Assembly (NCBI GenBank): GCA_035465395.1
Contig: DATHRK010000038.1
Location: 15,857 to 79,856, forward strand
Reading direction: 5' to 3'
DNA length: 64,000 bases
Source: DATHRK01 sp035465395
GTDB taxonomy: Bacteria > Gemmatimonadota > Gemmatimonadetes > Longimicrobiales > RSA9
The position numbers were made by a program, and so were the translations under genes. The notes below the pieces were generated by a model. The model was not told where the DNA came from. It worked only from the letters and a program-made list of their open reading frames with translations, and searched no databases. Below, piece by piece: positions 28,044 to 35,972 of this stretch (position 1 is the first letter of the stretch; each line of letters opens with the position of its first letter).

Positions 28044-28073
28044 ACGATGCGCCGCGGCGGTTTCGGGTGTCAA
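28044..28073 (-). promoter_or_regulatory. candidate promoter of the pyrimidine operon
   Basis: Consensus -35 TTGACA (minus strand, 28068-28073) followed after 18 nt by CATCGT (28044-28049), about 135 nt upstream of the mmsA ATG. The -10 is weak. On the opposite strand TTGACA at 28099-28104 may serve the DUF4440 gene, also with a poor -10. Otherwise the 310-bp gap 27911-28220 shows nothing. Confidence 0.4.
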
Positions 28074-28220
28074 GCGGGGCGGCGCCGCACCGGTCCCATT
28101 GACAAGGCGCCTCGACCAGGCTTTCCTCACAGCGTAACGGCGGCCGATCCATCGGCAGCCGGCCCCCGCCGCAACGGCCCGCCCCGCGACGGGCGGCCCT
28201 ACTCCAGCCGGAGACGTACG

Positions 28221-28700
28221 ATGACACGAGGTGCTACGTCGCTTTTCCTTGCGGCAATACTGGCCGTGCCGGCCGCCGCGCTGGCCCAGGAGAAGCAGGA
28301 GATGGCGGGCGACCACGCCGCCGGCATCGAGGCTGCCAACGAAGCGTGGGCGAACGCCTTCAATGCGGGCGACGCCGCCGCCCTGACCGCGATCTACACT
28401 CCCGACGCGGTGGTGATGGCGCCGGGCGCGGAGCGCGCCGTCGGCACGGCCGCCATACAGGCGCTCTTCGAGGCCGCCCTGGGCGCCGCCTCGGGGGTGA
28501 CGGTCACGCTCGAGTCCGCCGCCCTGGAGCACGCCGGTGATATGGTGCTGGAGCACGGCAAGTACGTGATGACGGGACCGGACGGCGGCCACGCCGACCA
28601 CGGCTCCTACATGGCGGTTTGGCGTCAGGTGGACGGGGAATGGAAGATCTCCCGCGACATCTGGAACAGCAGCATGGCACCCGCCGCCGAGGACATGTAA
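28221..28700 (+). CDS. exported SnoaL-like/DUF4440 protein
   Basis: 159-aa protein with a cleavable signal peptide (LFLAAILAVPAAALA, cleavage before QEK). The mature part is an NTF2-like DUF4440 domain: AGIEAANEAWANAFNAGDAA, YTPDAVVMAPG, GKYVMTG and VWRQVDGEWKISRDIWNS. The family has no single enzymatic function. A degenerate fragment of a related gene lies just downstream on the opposite strand. The ATG at 28221 starts the signal peptide. Confidence 0.88.
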   Translation: MTRGATSLFLAAILAVPAAALAQEKQEMAGDHAAGIEAANEAWANAFNAGDAAALTAIYTPDAVVMAPGAERAVGTAAIQALFEAALGAASGVTVTLESAALEHAGDMVLEHGKYVMTGPDGGHADHGSYMAVWRQVDGEWKISRDIWNSSMAPAAEDM

Positions 28701-28721
28701 CGCAGGGCTCGGCCAGACGGT

Positions 28722-28743
28722 GGGGGCGCCGGGCTGCGCCCCC
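28722..28743 (+). terminator. hairpin after the DUF4440 gene
   Basis: Perfect 8-bp inverted repeat GGGGGCGC / GCGCCCCC, 22 nt after the stop codon, without a clear T-run. Confidence 0.45.
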
Positions 28744-28794
28744 ATCGCCAGGGCCGAGCAGCAGGGACCGGCGCCGCGAGACCGGTCGGCTTAC

Positions 28795-28917
28795 CAGGGC
28801 TCGGGCGCCGGCGCTCCACATGTCGATCGCCATCCGCCAACTACCCTCCTCTCCCCGCTCCCACACCACCGTGTACTTGCCGTACCGCAGCGGCGAGGTC
28901 CCCTCCGCCGAAGTCAT
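28795..28917 (-). pseudogene. fragment of a DUF4440-like gene
   Basis: About 41 codons on the minus strand read LRYGKYTVVWERGEEGSW then RMAIDMWSAG, matching the C-terminal end of SnoaL/DUF4440 proteins and resembling the intact neighbour's VWRQVDGEWKISRDIWNS. No N-terminal part is found upstream and no stop follows the domain end, so this is probably a relic of a second copy. Confidence 0.4.
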
Positions 28918-28980
28918 GCGCGAGCAGCGCCGCGATCGCTCTCGCCGCAGTGCCGGCGGCGCCGCGGCGCGGCCCGGTTG

Positions 28981-29388
28981 TCATGCGACGAGCGCCTGGG
29001 CCATCGCCTCGCACGCGTCCACGCAGGCACGGCAGGAGTCGGCGCAGATCGCGCAATGCTCCATGTGCTCTGCGTGCTTGCCGCACTCTGCCGCGCAGGC
29101 CCTGCACGCGGCCACGCACGCCTCGAGCAGCTTTTCCAGCGTGCGGCGGTCGCGGTGTCCCGCGCGGGCCAACAGGCGCGCGGTGACGTCGCATACGTCG
29201 GCGCAATCCTGGTCCAGACGAATGCACTCCGTGAGCTCCGCGGCGTTGGGTTCGGAGATGCACGCGTCGGCGCACGCCGAGCAGACCTGGGCGCACTGGG
29301 CGCAGGCATAGATGCATTCGAGCGCGATCTCCCCCGCGTCGCTCGCGGGGTGCGGATGTGCGTGGAGGATCTTCTTCAGGGTGTCCAT
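28981..29388 (-). CDS. four-helix-bundle copper-storage protein (Csp-like)
   Basis: 135-aa protein with 17 or more Cys arranged in CxxxC-type spacings along helices (CIYACAQCAQVCSACADAC, CRACAAECGKHAEHMEHC, CADSCRACVDAC). This is the pattern of Csp proteins, which hold many Cu(I) ions inside a four-helix bundle. It has no signal peptide, so it is cytosolic like Csp3. It would buffer copper for the many cupredoxins nearby. The start ATG at 29388 has only a weak ribosome-binding site. The 230 bp upstream to 29621 contains no other gene. Confidence 0.88.
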   Translation of the reverse strand: MDTLKKILHAHPHPASDAGEIALECIYACAQCAQVCSACADACISEPNAAELTECIRLDQDCADVCDVTARLLARAGHRDRRTLEKLLEACVAACRACAAECGKHAEHMEHCAICADSCRACVDACEAMAQALVA

Positions 29389-29621
29389 CGGCCGTCCGTT
29401 CTTCAGGGTCGAAGAGTTCGTCGAGCCAGAGGGTGCAAGGCGCGGACCGCGCCCGTCCTCGGAGTGCCGCGCCCGCCCTGCGGGTGCCGGGCCCGCCCGG
29501 GTGGCGGCCGCGACCGCCCCCACCGTCACCGACTGCGGCACGGGTCGTGCTCGCTGGGTTCGGGCCAGGACCGCCCCGATAGCGGCCCGTTCGCAGCGCT
29601 TCAGATCCGCGAGGAGACGCC

Positions 29622-30068
29622 GTGAAGAACCCTCTGAAGACGATCCAGACGTCCAAGGCCGCCAAGGCGGTCGCCAGGTCCAAGCCCGTCAAGGCGATCA
29701 AGGACGCGCACCCGATCGAGACCATCAAGAAATCCAAGGCCGCCAAGGCGGTCGCCAAGTCCAAGCCCGTCAAGGCGATCAAGGACGCGCACCCGATCGA
29801 GACCATCAAGAAGTCCAAGGCCGCCAAGGCGGTCGCCAAGTCCAAGGCCGCCAAGGCGGTCGCCGGGTCCAGGCCCGTCAAGGCCATCGCCCGGACGGTC
29901 GGCAGCGCCAAGGAGCGGATCGCCTCCATGAATCTGGACACCGGCGCCGGACCGCTCGGCAAGCGTTCGCGCCAGCAGCTCTACAACCGGGCTCGGGAGC
30001 TGGGGGTGAAGGGCCGCAGCAGAATGAACAAGTCGCAGCTCGTGGCTGCGATCCGACGGGCTAGCTGA
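29622..30068 (+). CDS. Lys/Ala-rich histone H1-like protein with a Rho-N/SAP-like C-terminus
   Basis: 148-aa strongly basic protein. Residues 11-73 are two and a third copies of a 27-residue unit (SKAAKAVAKSKPVKAIK and DAHPIETIKK), like the Lys/Ala-rich tails of bacterial H1 homologues. Residues about 112-148 (LGKRSRQQLYNRARELG, SRMNKSQLVAAIRRA) resemble a Rho N-terminal/SAP-like helix-extension-helix that binds nucleic acid. The GTG start has GAGGAG 8 nt upstream. Chromatin or RNA binding is inferred. It is followed by two small genes in the same direction. Confidence 0.7.
   Translation: MKNPLKTIQTSKAAKAVARSKPVKAIKDAHPIETIKKSKAAKAVAKSKPVKAIKDAHPIETIKKSKAAKAVAKSKAAKAVAGSRPVKAIARTVGSAKERIASMNLDTGAGPLGKRSRQQLYNRARELGVKGRSRMNKSQLVAAIRRAS
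29652..29813 (+). repeat. 81-bp tandem repeat within the H1-like gene
   Basis: Two full 81-bp units (29652-29732 and 29733-29813), nearly identical at the nucleotide level including third codon positions, followed by a partial third unit from 29814. Such identity indicates recent duplication or active homogenisation; copy number may vary between strains. Confidence 0.85.
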
Positions 30069-30079
30069 AAGGAAGCAGA

Positions 30080-30334
30080 ATGACGATCCGCAGGCTGTAC
30101 GCTCCGGACTGGCGCATCTGGTTCGAGAAGAAGGACGAGCTGCGGGACGGCGGCCCGGACGACCCCCGCATCGTGATGATCGAGGTCGACGTGCAGAGCG
30201 TCGTTTACATGAAACGGACTGCGTCGACCCCGCGGGTCCTGTTCGAGATGGCCAAGGGAATGGTCACAGGGGAGGCGCCCGCCCTGGGGCGAACGGAGCA
30301 CATCGAGGAAGCGGAGATCGAGACGGCGTCGTGA
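30080..30334 (+). CDS. small protein resembling the C-terminal half of general stress protein 26 (PNPOx-like)
   Basis: 84-aa protein: LYAPDWRIWFEKK, then DDPRIVMIEVDVQSVVYM, the arrangement seen at the end of general stress protein 26/pyridoxamine-phosphate-oxidase-like proteins (W..WF, then D..I.LI.V.....YW). The N-terminal flavin-binding half is absent and no remnant of it is seen upstream. The ATG has a good ribosome-binding site (GAAAGGAAG). Function unknown. Confidence 0.65.
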   Translation: MTIRRLYAPDWRIWFEKKDELRDGGPDDPRIVMIEVDVQSVVYMKRTASTPRVLFEMAKGMVTGEAPALGRTEHIEEAEIETAS

Positions 30335-30510
30335 CGCGCGTCGCCGCGGGCGCACGGGCCGCCCTCGCGCTCGCGGCGATGCTGCTGATGGCCTGCGGGG
30401 CCGACCCGTCCTGGACGCCGCGGGAGTTCCGGGATGGGCAGCGGGCCGCCGACTCCGGGGAGTCGAACGGCCCGAACGCGACGCTGGATCCCACCCGCCG
30501 GGGCGGGTGA
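30331..30510 (+). CDS. small lipoprotein
   Basis: 59-aa protein starting at GTG that overlaps the previous stop (GTGA). Signal ALALAAMLLMAC with the lipobox Cys at 22, then a short hydrophilic, Pro/Asp-rich tail. No homology recognised. The translational coupling supports it as real. Confidence 0.6.
   Translation: MTRVAAGARAALALAAMLLMACGADPSWTPREFRDGQRAADSGESNGPNATLDPTRRGG
30492..30509. terminator. bidirectional hairpin at the end of the small lipoprotein gene
   Basis: CACCCGCC / GGCGGGTG with a 2-nt loop, overlapping the last codons of the lipoprotein gene and lying 20 bp from the end of the convergent gene. Confidence 0.4.
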
Positions 30511-30529
30511 GGCCGGACCAGGCGGGCGG

Positions 30530-30799
30530 TCAGACCAGCGCCTGACGCATCTCCCGCGTCGTGGCCAGGAGCACCTCGGCGCGCTTCTGAAGCGCCTCCT
30601 CGACGGCTTCGAGCGGCATGTCTTCGCCGTCCACCCTCAACGCGTAGCCGTCGGCGTCCTCATCGACCGCGTCCGCGGCCTTCTCGTTCGCCGCCTCCGC
30701 CTTGCGCAAGGCGAACAGCGCCTTCTGCAGCCACGCCGACTCGTTCTGCAGGGCCCGCAGGCGCCTGCGCTTCCGTCGCTTTTCCTTGCTCACCACCAT
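30530..30799 (-). CDS. small basic/coiled-coil hypothetical protein
   Basis: 89-aa protein: a basic N-terminus (VSKEKRRKRRRLRALQ), a helical middle and an acidic stretch (DAVDEDADGYALRVDGED), then another helix. No family recognised. The ATG at 30799 is the likeliest start; the longer upstream extension is Arg-rich and looks non-coding. Confidence 0.5.
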   Translation of the reverse strand: MVVSKEKRRKRRRLRALQNESAWLQKALFALRKAEAANEKAADAVDEDADGYALRVDGEDMPLEAVEEALQKRAEVLLATTREMRQALV

Positions 30800-30927
30800 C
30801 CGTTGTGCCTTCCGCTCGGGAGGATCGATGCGGACATCGTCGCGCATTCGAAGGGCGCGCATCTGGGTCGGCCGGCGCGCACGGTGTCCGGACCTTGTTA
30901 CGCGGCGAGCGCCGGAATGTTCCAAAT

Positions 30928-30950
30928 AAGTCATTATTTCATAATGACTT
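30928..30950. promoter_or_regulatory. perfect palindromic operator-like site
   Basis: AAGTCATTAT (30928-30937), TTC, ATAATGACTT (30941-30950): a perfect 10-bp inverted repeat, AT-rich in a GC-rich genome, in the 250-bp divergent region between the small basic protein gene and the quinone reductase gene. Shape and size fit a dimeric winged-helix repressor such as MarR or HxlR; no such gene is adjacent. Confidence 0.6.
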
Positions 30951-30976
30951 CCGTCGTCACGGTCCGTCGCGCCGTG

Positions 30977-31005
30977 TGGAACCACCTGGTTCGGGCGCGT
31001 ATACT
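30977..31005 (+). promoter_or_regulatory. candidate promoter of the quinone reductase gene
   Basis: TGGAAC (-35) and TATACT (-10) with a 17-nt spacer, about 45 nt upstream of the ATG. The palindrome at 30928-30950 lies just upstream of the -35. Confidence 0.45.
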
Positions 31006-31049
31006 CCGCCGAGCGGGAAGGCGCTGAGGACATTGGCTTCGGGAGCGAG

Positions 31050-32030
31050 ATGGACGTACTCCGGACGCAGGCGGTACGGGTCCACGAACCCGGCGACCCC
31101 GGCGCGCTCGTGGTGGAGGACGTCGAAGTCCCGCCCCCCGGCCACGGCGAGGCGCGTATCACCCACGACGCCGTCGGCCTCAATTTCATCGACACCTACC
31201 ATCGGTCGGGGCTGTACCCGATCCAGCTTCCAGCGACGATCGGCTCCGAGGGCGCCGGCAGAGTGGAGGCGACCGGTCCGGGCGTCACCGGGCTCACCGT
31301 CGGCGACCGGGTGGCGTATCCGAACTCGCTCGGCGCCTACTGCGGCGCCCGCCTGATCGCGGCCGACCGCCTCGTCGTGCTTCCCGAGGGAATCGAGACG
31401 GAGCTGGCGGCGGCCTCGATGCTGAAGGGGCTCACGGCGTGGTATCTCCTGCACAGGACGCACTCCGTGCGAGAGGGCGAGACCGTACTGGTCCACGCCG
31501 CTGCCGGGGGCGTCGGGAGCCTCCTCGTGCCATGGGCGCGGGCCCTCGGCGCACGCGTCATCGGTACGGTCGGCAGCGAGGCCAAGGCGGAGCGGGCACG
31601 CGAATTGGGGTGCGATGTCCTGATCCGGTATCGCGAGGAAGATGTCGTCGAGGGGGTGATGGAGGCGACCGCTGGCCGGGGGGTCGACGTGGTCTACGAC
31701 GGCGTCGGCCGGTCGACGTTCGAGGCATCGCTGGCGAGTGTGGCCGAGTTCGGCTTGCTCGTGGCGTTCGGCAACGCGTCGGGCCCGGTCGGCCCCGTCG
31801 ACCTGCTGTCGCTGCGGGACCGAAGCGCCTACGTGACGCGGCCATCCCTGGGGCCCCACATCCGCACCGCCGCGTCTCTGCGGGCTGGCGCAGCCGCGCT
31901 CTTCGACGCGCTCGCTGACGGCACACTGGCGGTGGAAATCGGGCAGCGGTTCCGGCTCGAGGAGGCCGCGGCTGCGCACGAGGCGCTCGAATCCCGGAGC
32001 ACCATCGGCTCGACGATCCTCCTCCCGTAG
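31050..32030 (+). CDS. NADPH:quinone reductase (zinc-independent MDR, QorA-like)
   Basis: 326-aa medium-chain reductase. N-terminal GLNFIDTYHRSGLYP and IGSEGAGRV are QorA hallmarks, and the NADPH motif is HAAAGGVGSLLVPWARALGA (about 150-169). The structural-zinc Cys cluster of alcohol dehydrogenases is absent. Reduces quinones by one-electron or hydride transfer, often as an oxidative-stress gene, which fits a repressor-type operator in its promoter region. Confidence 0.92.
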   Translation: MDVLRTQAVRVHEPGDPGALVVEDVEVPPPGHGEARITHDAVGLNFIDTYHRSGLYPIQLPATIGSEGAGRVEATGPGVTGLTVGDRVAYPNSLGAYCGARLIAADRLVVLPEGIETELAAASMLKGLTAWYLLHRTHSVREGETVLVHAAAGGVGSLLVPWARALGARVIGTVGSEAKAERARELGCDVLIRYREEDVVEGVMEATAGRGVDVVYDGVGRSTFEASLASVAEFGLLVAFGNASGPVGPVDLLSLRDRSAYVTRPSLGPHIRTAASLRAGAAALFDALADGTLAVEIGQRFRLEEAAAAHEALESRSTIGSTILLP

Positions 32031-32139
32031 CAGGTCGCTCGAAAGAGGGCGCAACGGGCGCGGCCGACCGAGTCACGATCTGCACCGTGGCCCGCAACCT
32101 GCGCCACCCTTCGCCGAACCACGTCTCGAGGAGTCGGCC

Positions 32140-33696
32140 ATGCACCCACAGCCGCGTTGGCTCGCGATCCCGCTGCTGTGCGCGGGGGCCGCAGCCAGCG
32201 GGTGCGAGCCGAGCTTCCGCACCGAGTACCTGTACGCGGCGCTTTCGGGACCGGCGGAGGCGATCGCGCCCGAGCCCGCGCGCGTCACCGACGACCTGCC
32301 GCCGCCCGTCACGTTCGGCTGGGACTCCATCGTCGCCCGGGACACGCTCGTCGCAGTGCTCACCTTCAACTCGACCGGGTACTTCATCCACCGCGGCGAG
32401 CCGATGGGCTTCGAGTACGAGCTGCTCACGGCGTTCGCCGCCGACCACGACCTGTTCCTGAGGACGGAGGTGCTGCGCGACCGCCGCGACCTCTTCCGCG
32501 CCTTGAATAGCGGTCGGGGCGATGTCGTCGCGTCGCGACTCGTCGCTTCCCCCGAATACGACGCGGTCGTCGGCCTCACCGACCCCCTCTACGACGCCAA
32601 GCCCGTGGTCGTGCAGCGGGCGGGGGCGCCCTACGAACCCCCCGATGACAGCCTCGCGGACAGCGCCTCCGCGACCCGGGCTACGCCTCCGGCCAGACCG
32701 GAGGCGGTGACGTTGCGCGCGCGGCTCCTGCGGCGCCCCGCAGAGCTCGCTGGGGAGGAGGTCCACATCCCGGCCGGGTCGGACTACGTGGACCGGATCG
32801 TGGAGCTTTCGGATTCGCTCGGGGAGACCATCGAGCTCGTCGAGGTCGAGGCGACCGGGCGCGTCGAGCCGCTGATCGAGGAAGTGGCGCGGGGGCACAT
32901 TCGCCTCACCGTCGCCTCCGACAACCTCGCGTCCCTGTCGCGCGCACGGTTCGAGAACATCGTCGCGATCCCCGTCGTCGGCCCCGAGCAACCCGTGGTC
33001 TTCGCCGTCCGGGAGAACGCGCCGGAGCTGCTGGCCGCCCTGAACCGCTGGCTCCAGACCGGCGAGGCCAGAGCGCTCCGCGACGTCCTCTATAACAAGT
33101 ACTTCGTGGACCGGGAGTCCTACCTGGAGCGCACCGAGGACGAACTGTTCAGCTCCGAGACGGGCCGGATCTCCCTGTACGACAGCCTCTTCATCCGGGA
33201 GGCGGCCGGGATCGGCTGGGACTGGCGTCTCCTGGCGGCACAGGTCGCCCAGGAGAGCCGTTTCGATCCCAACGCGCGTTCCTGGGTGGGAGCGCAGGGG
33301 CTCCTCCAGCTGATGCCGCGCACCGCGCGCGAGCTGGGCGTGCGCAACCCCACCGACCCGGAGGAGAACGTCGGCGGTGGCGTGCGCTACCTGGCCTGGC
33401 TGACGGGGCTCTGGGAGGACGAGATCGAGAACCCGGAGGAGCGGCTGAAGTTCATCCTCGCCTCCTACAACGCCGGCCGGGGACACGTGCTGGACGCGCA
33501 GCGTCTGGCCGAGAAGAACGGCGACGACCCGACGAGTTGGGAGGACGTGTCCTACTGGCTACTGCAGAAATCCAAGCCGTCCGTGTACCGGGACAACGTG
33601 GTGCGCTTCGGCTACGTCCGAGGCCGCGAACCGGTGCAATACGTGAGCAAGATCCTTGAGCGGTACGATCGCTACCGCGGAGTGGAGGGCCCGTGA
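32140..33696 (+). CDS. mltF: MltF-like lytic transglycosylase lipoprotein
   Basis: 518-aa lipoprotein (signal LLCAGAAASGC). Residues about 65-330 form an SBP-bac-3-like periplasmic binding domain split by a Pro/Ala-rich linker near 165-195. Residues about 350-500 are a soluble-lytic-transglycosylase domain with catalytic Glu in AAQVAQESRFDPNA, then SWVGAQGLLQLMP, AGVRYL-type GGGVRYLAWL and ILASYNAGRGHVLD. It cleaves peptidoglycan glycan strands at the outer membrane's inner face. The next gene is translationally coupled (GTGA). Confidence 0.9.
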   Translation: MHPQPRWLAIPLLCAGAAASGCEPSFRTEYLYAALSGPAEAIAPEPARVTDDLPPPVTFGWDSIVARDTLVAVLTFNSTGYFIHRGEPMGFEYELLTAFAADHDLFLRTEVLRDRRDLFRALNSGRGDVVASRLVASPEYDAVVGLTDPLYDAKPVVVQRAGAPYEPPDDSLADSASATRATPPARPEAVTLRARLLRRPAELAGEEVHIPAGSDYVDRIVELSDSLGETIELVEVEATGRVEPLIEEVARGHIRLTVASDNLASLSRARFENIVAIPVVGPEQPVVFAVRENAPELLAALNRWLQTGEARALRDVLYNKYFVDRESYLERTEDELFSSETGRISLYDSLFIREAAGIGWDWRLLAAQVAQESRFDPNARSWVGAQGLLQLMPRTARELGVRNPTDPEENVGGGVRYLAWLTGLWEDEIENPEERLKFILASYNAGRGHVLDAQRLAEKNGDDPTSWEDVSYWLLQKSKPSVYRDNVVRFGYVRGREPVQYVSKILERYDRYRGVEGP

Positions 33697-34130
33697 AACC
33701 GAGCACGACCGAACGATCCGGAACCAGCGCAGCCGCGAAGGGCAGCGTGGACCTCTTCGCATCGCCCCCGGCCATCCTGGAGCCGCACGCGAGCCTCGGC
33801 TACGTGGGGACGCTCTTCAAGATCCTGGGGGTCACCGTCTTCCTCATCATCGTCGCCGAAGTCCTCCTGGGCATCCAGGCGGACGGCATCGAGGCCCTGC
33901 CGGTCCTCCTGCTGGAAGTCGCGCAGCTGCTCGTGATCGCGGGCCTGCTGTGGGGAGGCGGAGACATCGCCCGGTTGATCCTGGAAACGAACCACGACAT
34001 CCGCGCGAGCCGCGTGCTGCTGTGGCAGCTGACGCAGCTACGGCGCATGGAGCTCCGCCGCGTGGGGCTCGAGGTCGCGCCGGTGAGCCCGCACATGGAC
34101 CCCGAGACGCTCGCGGAGGACCTCTCGTGA
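33693..34130 (+). CDS. small membrane protein
   Basis: 145-aa protein with two transmembrane helices (FKILGVTVFLIIVAEVLLGI about 42-61; LLLEVAQLLVIAGLLWGGG about 71-89) and a cytosolic Arg-rich tail. Starts at GTG overlapping the MltF stop, so it is probably co-expressed with the transglycosylase. No family recognised. Confidence 0.7.
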   Translation: MKPSTTERSGTSAAAKGSVDLFASPPAILEPHASLGYVGTLFKILGVTVFLIIVAEVLLGIQADGIEALPVLLLEVAQLLVIAGLLWGGGDIARLILETNHDIRASRVLLWQLTQLRRMELRRVGLEVAPVSPHMDPETLAEDLS

Positions 34131-34351
34131 AGAACGACCAGGAAGAGACAGCCGATACGGGCGACCGCGAGCACCGTCAGAAGCAATTGGATGAAGCGCT
34201 GGACGACACGTTCCCGGCCAGTGACCCGCCGGCCGTCCGCCCCAATCGCGCCGACCCCGATCCCGTGACGGAGGGACACGACGAAGGCGTCCCGGCCGGC
34301 GGGGAAGGCGATGACCGTGGCGGCCGATCCCGGCCCGACCGGGAATCGTGA
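34127..34351 (+). CDS. small acidic protein with FPASDP motif
   Basis: 74-aa hydrophilic protein, GTG start overlapping the previous stop (GTGA). It carries LDEALDDTFPASDPPAV (about 21-37), a motif found in many short bacterial hypothetical proteins of unknown role. The rest is low-complexity and probably disordered. Confidence 0.7.
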   Translation: MKNDQEETADTGDREHRQKQLDEALDDTFPASDPPAVRPNRADPDPVTEGHDEGVPAGGEGDDRGGRSRPDRES

Positions 34352-34370
34352 GGCGCCGTACGGACGGTGC

Positions 34371-34832
34371 CTAGCGCGCCCTGAGCGCGACGATCCGGAC
34401 GGCGTATTGCACCGGATCCATAGACGTATCGAGCACCGGTGGCGGGAGCAGATCGACCAGCTCGACGGTCACGTTGCCCACCCCTGCGCTGTGTGGCTCC
34501 AGGTAGGTGTGCAGGACCACGGTCCGCGACAGGCTGCCCGTGGTCAGGTCGAGCTCGACCGCGCCGTCCCCCGCCCAGATGCACTGGGCGTCGATGGGGC
34601 AGCGCGAATCCCCCCGTAGCCGCCGGAAGTGCACCTCCAGGCCAGCGTCCTCGTACTCTGCCGCTTCCCCGATGCCGATCGTGACCGTATCCCCCAGCGC
34701 CGCGAGCATGGTCGAGGCGGGGCCGCGGGGATCGTCGGGGACGTCCAGCGGATCGTTATCGCTGCAGGCGCCGAGCGCCACCGCGAAAAGGAGGGACGCG
34801 GTTGCGCGGCGAGAGAGCTCCAAGCGAGTCAT
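34371..34832 (-). CDS. lipoprotein, hypothetical
   Basis: 153-aa lipoprotein (ASLLFAVALGAC). The mature part is beta-rich with SRCPIDAQCIWAGDGAVEL, a conserved Cys-pair motif shared by a family of uncharacterised bacterial lipoproteins (typically xCPxDVxCxWAG). A disulfide is likely. No function is known. Confidence 0.75.
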   Translation of the reverse strand: MTRLELSRRATASLLFAVALGACSDNDPLDVPDDPRGPASTMLAALGDTVTIGIGEAAEYEDAGLEVHFRRLRGDSRCPIDAQCIWAGDGAVELDLTTGSLSRTVVLHTYLEPHSAGVGNVTVELVDLLPPPVLDTSMDPVQYAVRIVALRAR

Positions 34833-35001
34833 CGGACCACTCCGGGAAAGGGGCGCCCTCGGGCGGCGGCTTACCGACGTCGGACGCCCTCCACGCCTGT
34901 TCTACACCTCCGATACGTGGCATGGATCCACTCGGAAGCCGTGCGGCGGCTCGTCGATCTTTCGTGATCGATCAACGCTCCACCGCCGGCGATTGCGACG
35001 C

Positions 35002-35877
35002 CTACTCGCCGGTGCGGGCTCCCGAGCCGAACTCGCTCCCCTCGGCGCCGCGCATGGTAACCGCCACGGCGCGCTCCCCGTCGACCTCGAACTCGAACGA
35101 CAGGCCGGGTTCGACGGCGTAGAACTCCCCATCGCGGTACAGCCCGGGCCCGAAGCGGTCGGGGCCCGCCAGAACCAGGTCGAAGGCGTGGTCGTCCTGC
35201 GGGTGGATCCCGAAGGGCAACCGGCCCCGCAGCTTGCCGTCCTCCTCGTACACCTCGAAGCTCGCGGGCTCGGCGGGCCACGGCATCCCGGGGCCGATGA
35301 CGATCTCGTACACGCCGATGTATTTCGCTCTCTCGTCGGCCGCGAGCACGGCCTCGGTCGCGGGCACGGTGATGTTCAACGGTACGGCGGTCGTCCCCCA
35401 ATGCAGGCGCAGCACCATGGCGTCACCGCGGACGACCGGGAAGCTCCACGTCAGCATCTCCAGGTGCTCGGCCGACTCCGGGGTCGCGCCGATGGCGTAC
35501 GCCCCGGCCGCCGAGTCCGGCTTCTGGAAGTGGAACATCTCTGCGTTCCCGTTCAACACGATCGACCACGTGTCCTCCCGGGGGATCGCCCAGACGGAGT
35601 ACTTCCCCTCCGCGACCTCCACCCCATTGATGCTGACGTCGTTGTCGACCTCGAGGGTCGTGGCCCAGTTGGCCCCCGGCGTCCACACACCGCCCCAGGG
35701 GACCAGGTCGCCGAAGAGCGCGCGGCCCCTGGCCGAGGGGCGCGAGTACTCCACCGTGACGGTCGTTCCGTCCGCCGTTTGCGCCACGACGGCCCTCTCG
35801 CTGGCACGAATCTGCGCCTCGAGCGGCGCTGCCGCGGCGAGCGACAGGGCCGCGGCCGCTACGATCGCTTGCTTCAT
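35002..35877 (-). CDS. DUF2911 domain-containing exported protein
   Basis: 291-aa protein with a signal peptide (IVAAAALSLAAAAPLEAQ). The N-terminal 170 residues match DUF2911: VEYSRPSARGRALFGDLVP, GGVWTPGANWATTLEV, EGKYSVWAIP and FHFQKPDSA-type segments. The C-terminal 90 residues form a beta-rich domain (EDGKLRGRLPF, FEFEVDGERAVAV). The family is common in Bacteroidota and Gemmatimonadota and has no known activity. The ATG at 35877 has AGGAG upstream. Confidence 0.88.
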   Translation of the reverse strand: MKQAIVAAAALSLAAAAPLEAQIRASERAVVAQTADGTTVTVEYSRPSARGRALFGDLVPWGGVWTPGANWATTLEVDNDVSINGVEVAEGKYSVWAIPREDTWSIVLNGNAEMFHFQKPDSAAGAYAIGATPESAEHLEMLTWSFPVVRGDAMVLRLHWGTTAVPLNITVPATEAVLAADERAKYIGVYEIVIGPGMPWPAEPASFEVYEEDGKLRGRLPFGIHPQDDHAFDLVLAGPDRFGPGLYRDGEFYAVEPGLSFEFEVDGERAVAVTMRGAEGSEFGSGARTGE

Positions 35878-35972
35878 CCATCGCTCCTGTCGTCGGGCGA
35901 ATCGTCGGTGTCGATGCCGGACGGGCGAGCCCGCCGGCCGGGGCCAACGATGACGTCGAGGCCCGTGCCGGA

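Noticed and set aside
29652..29840. Direct repeats that could suggest a CRISPR array
   Set aside because: The 81-bp units are contiguous, in frame and coding; there are no spacers and no cas genes.
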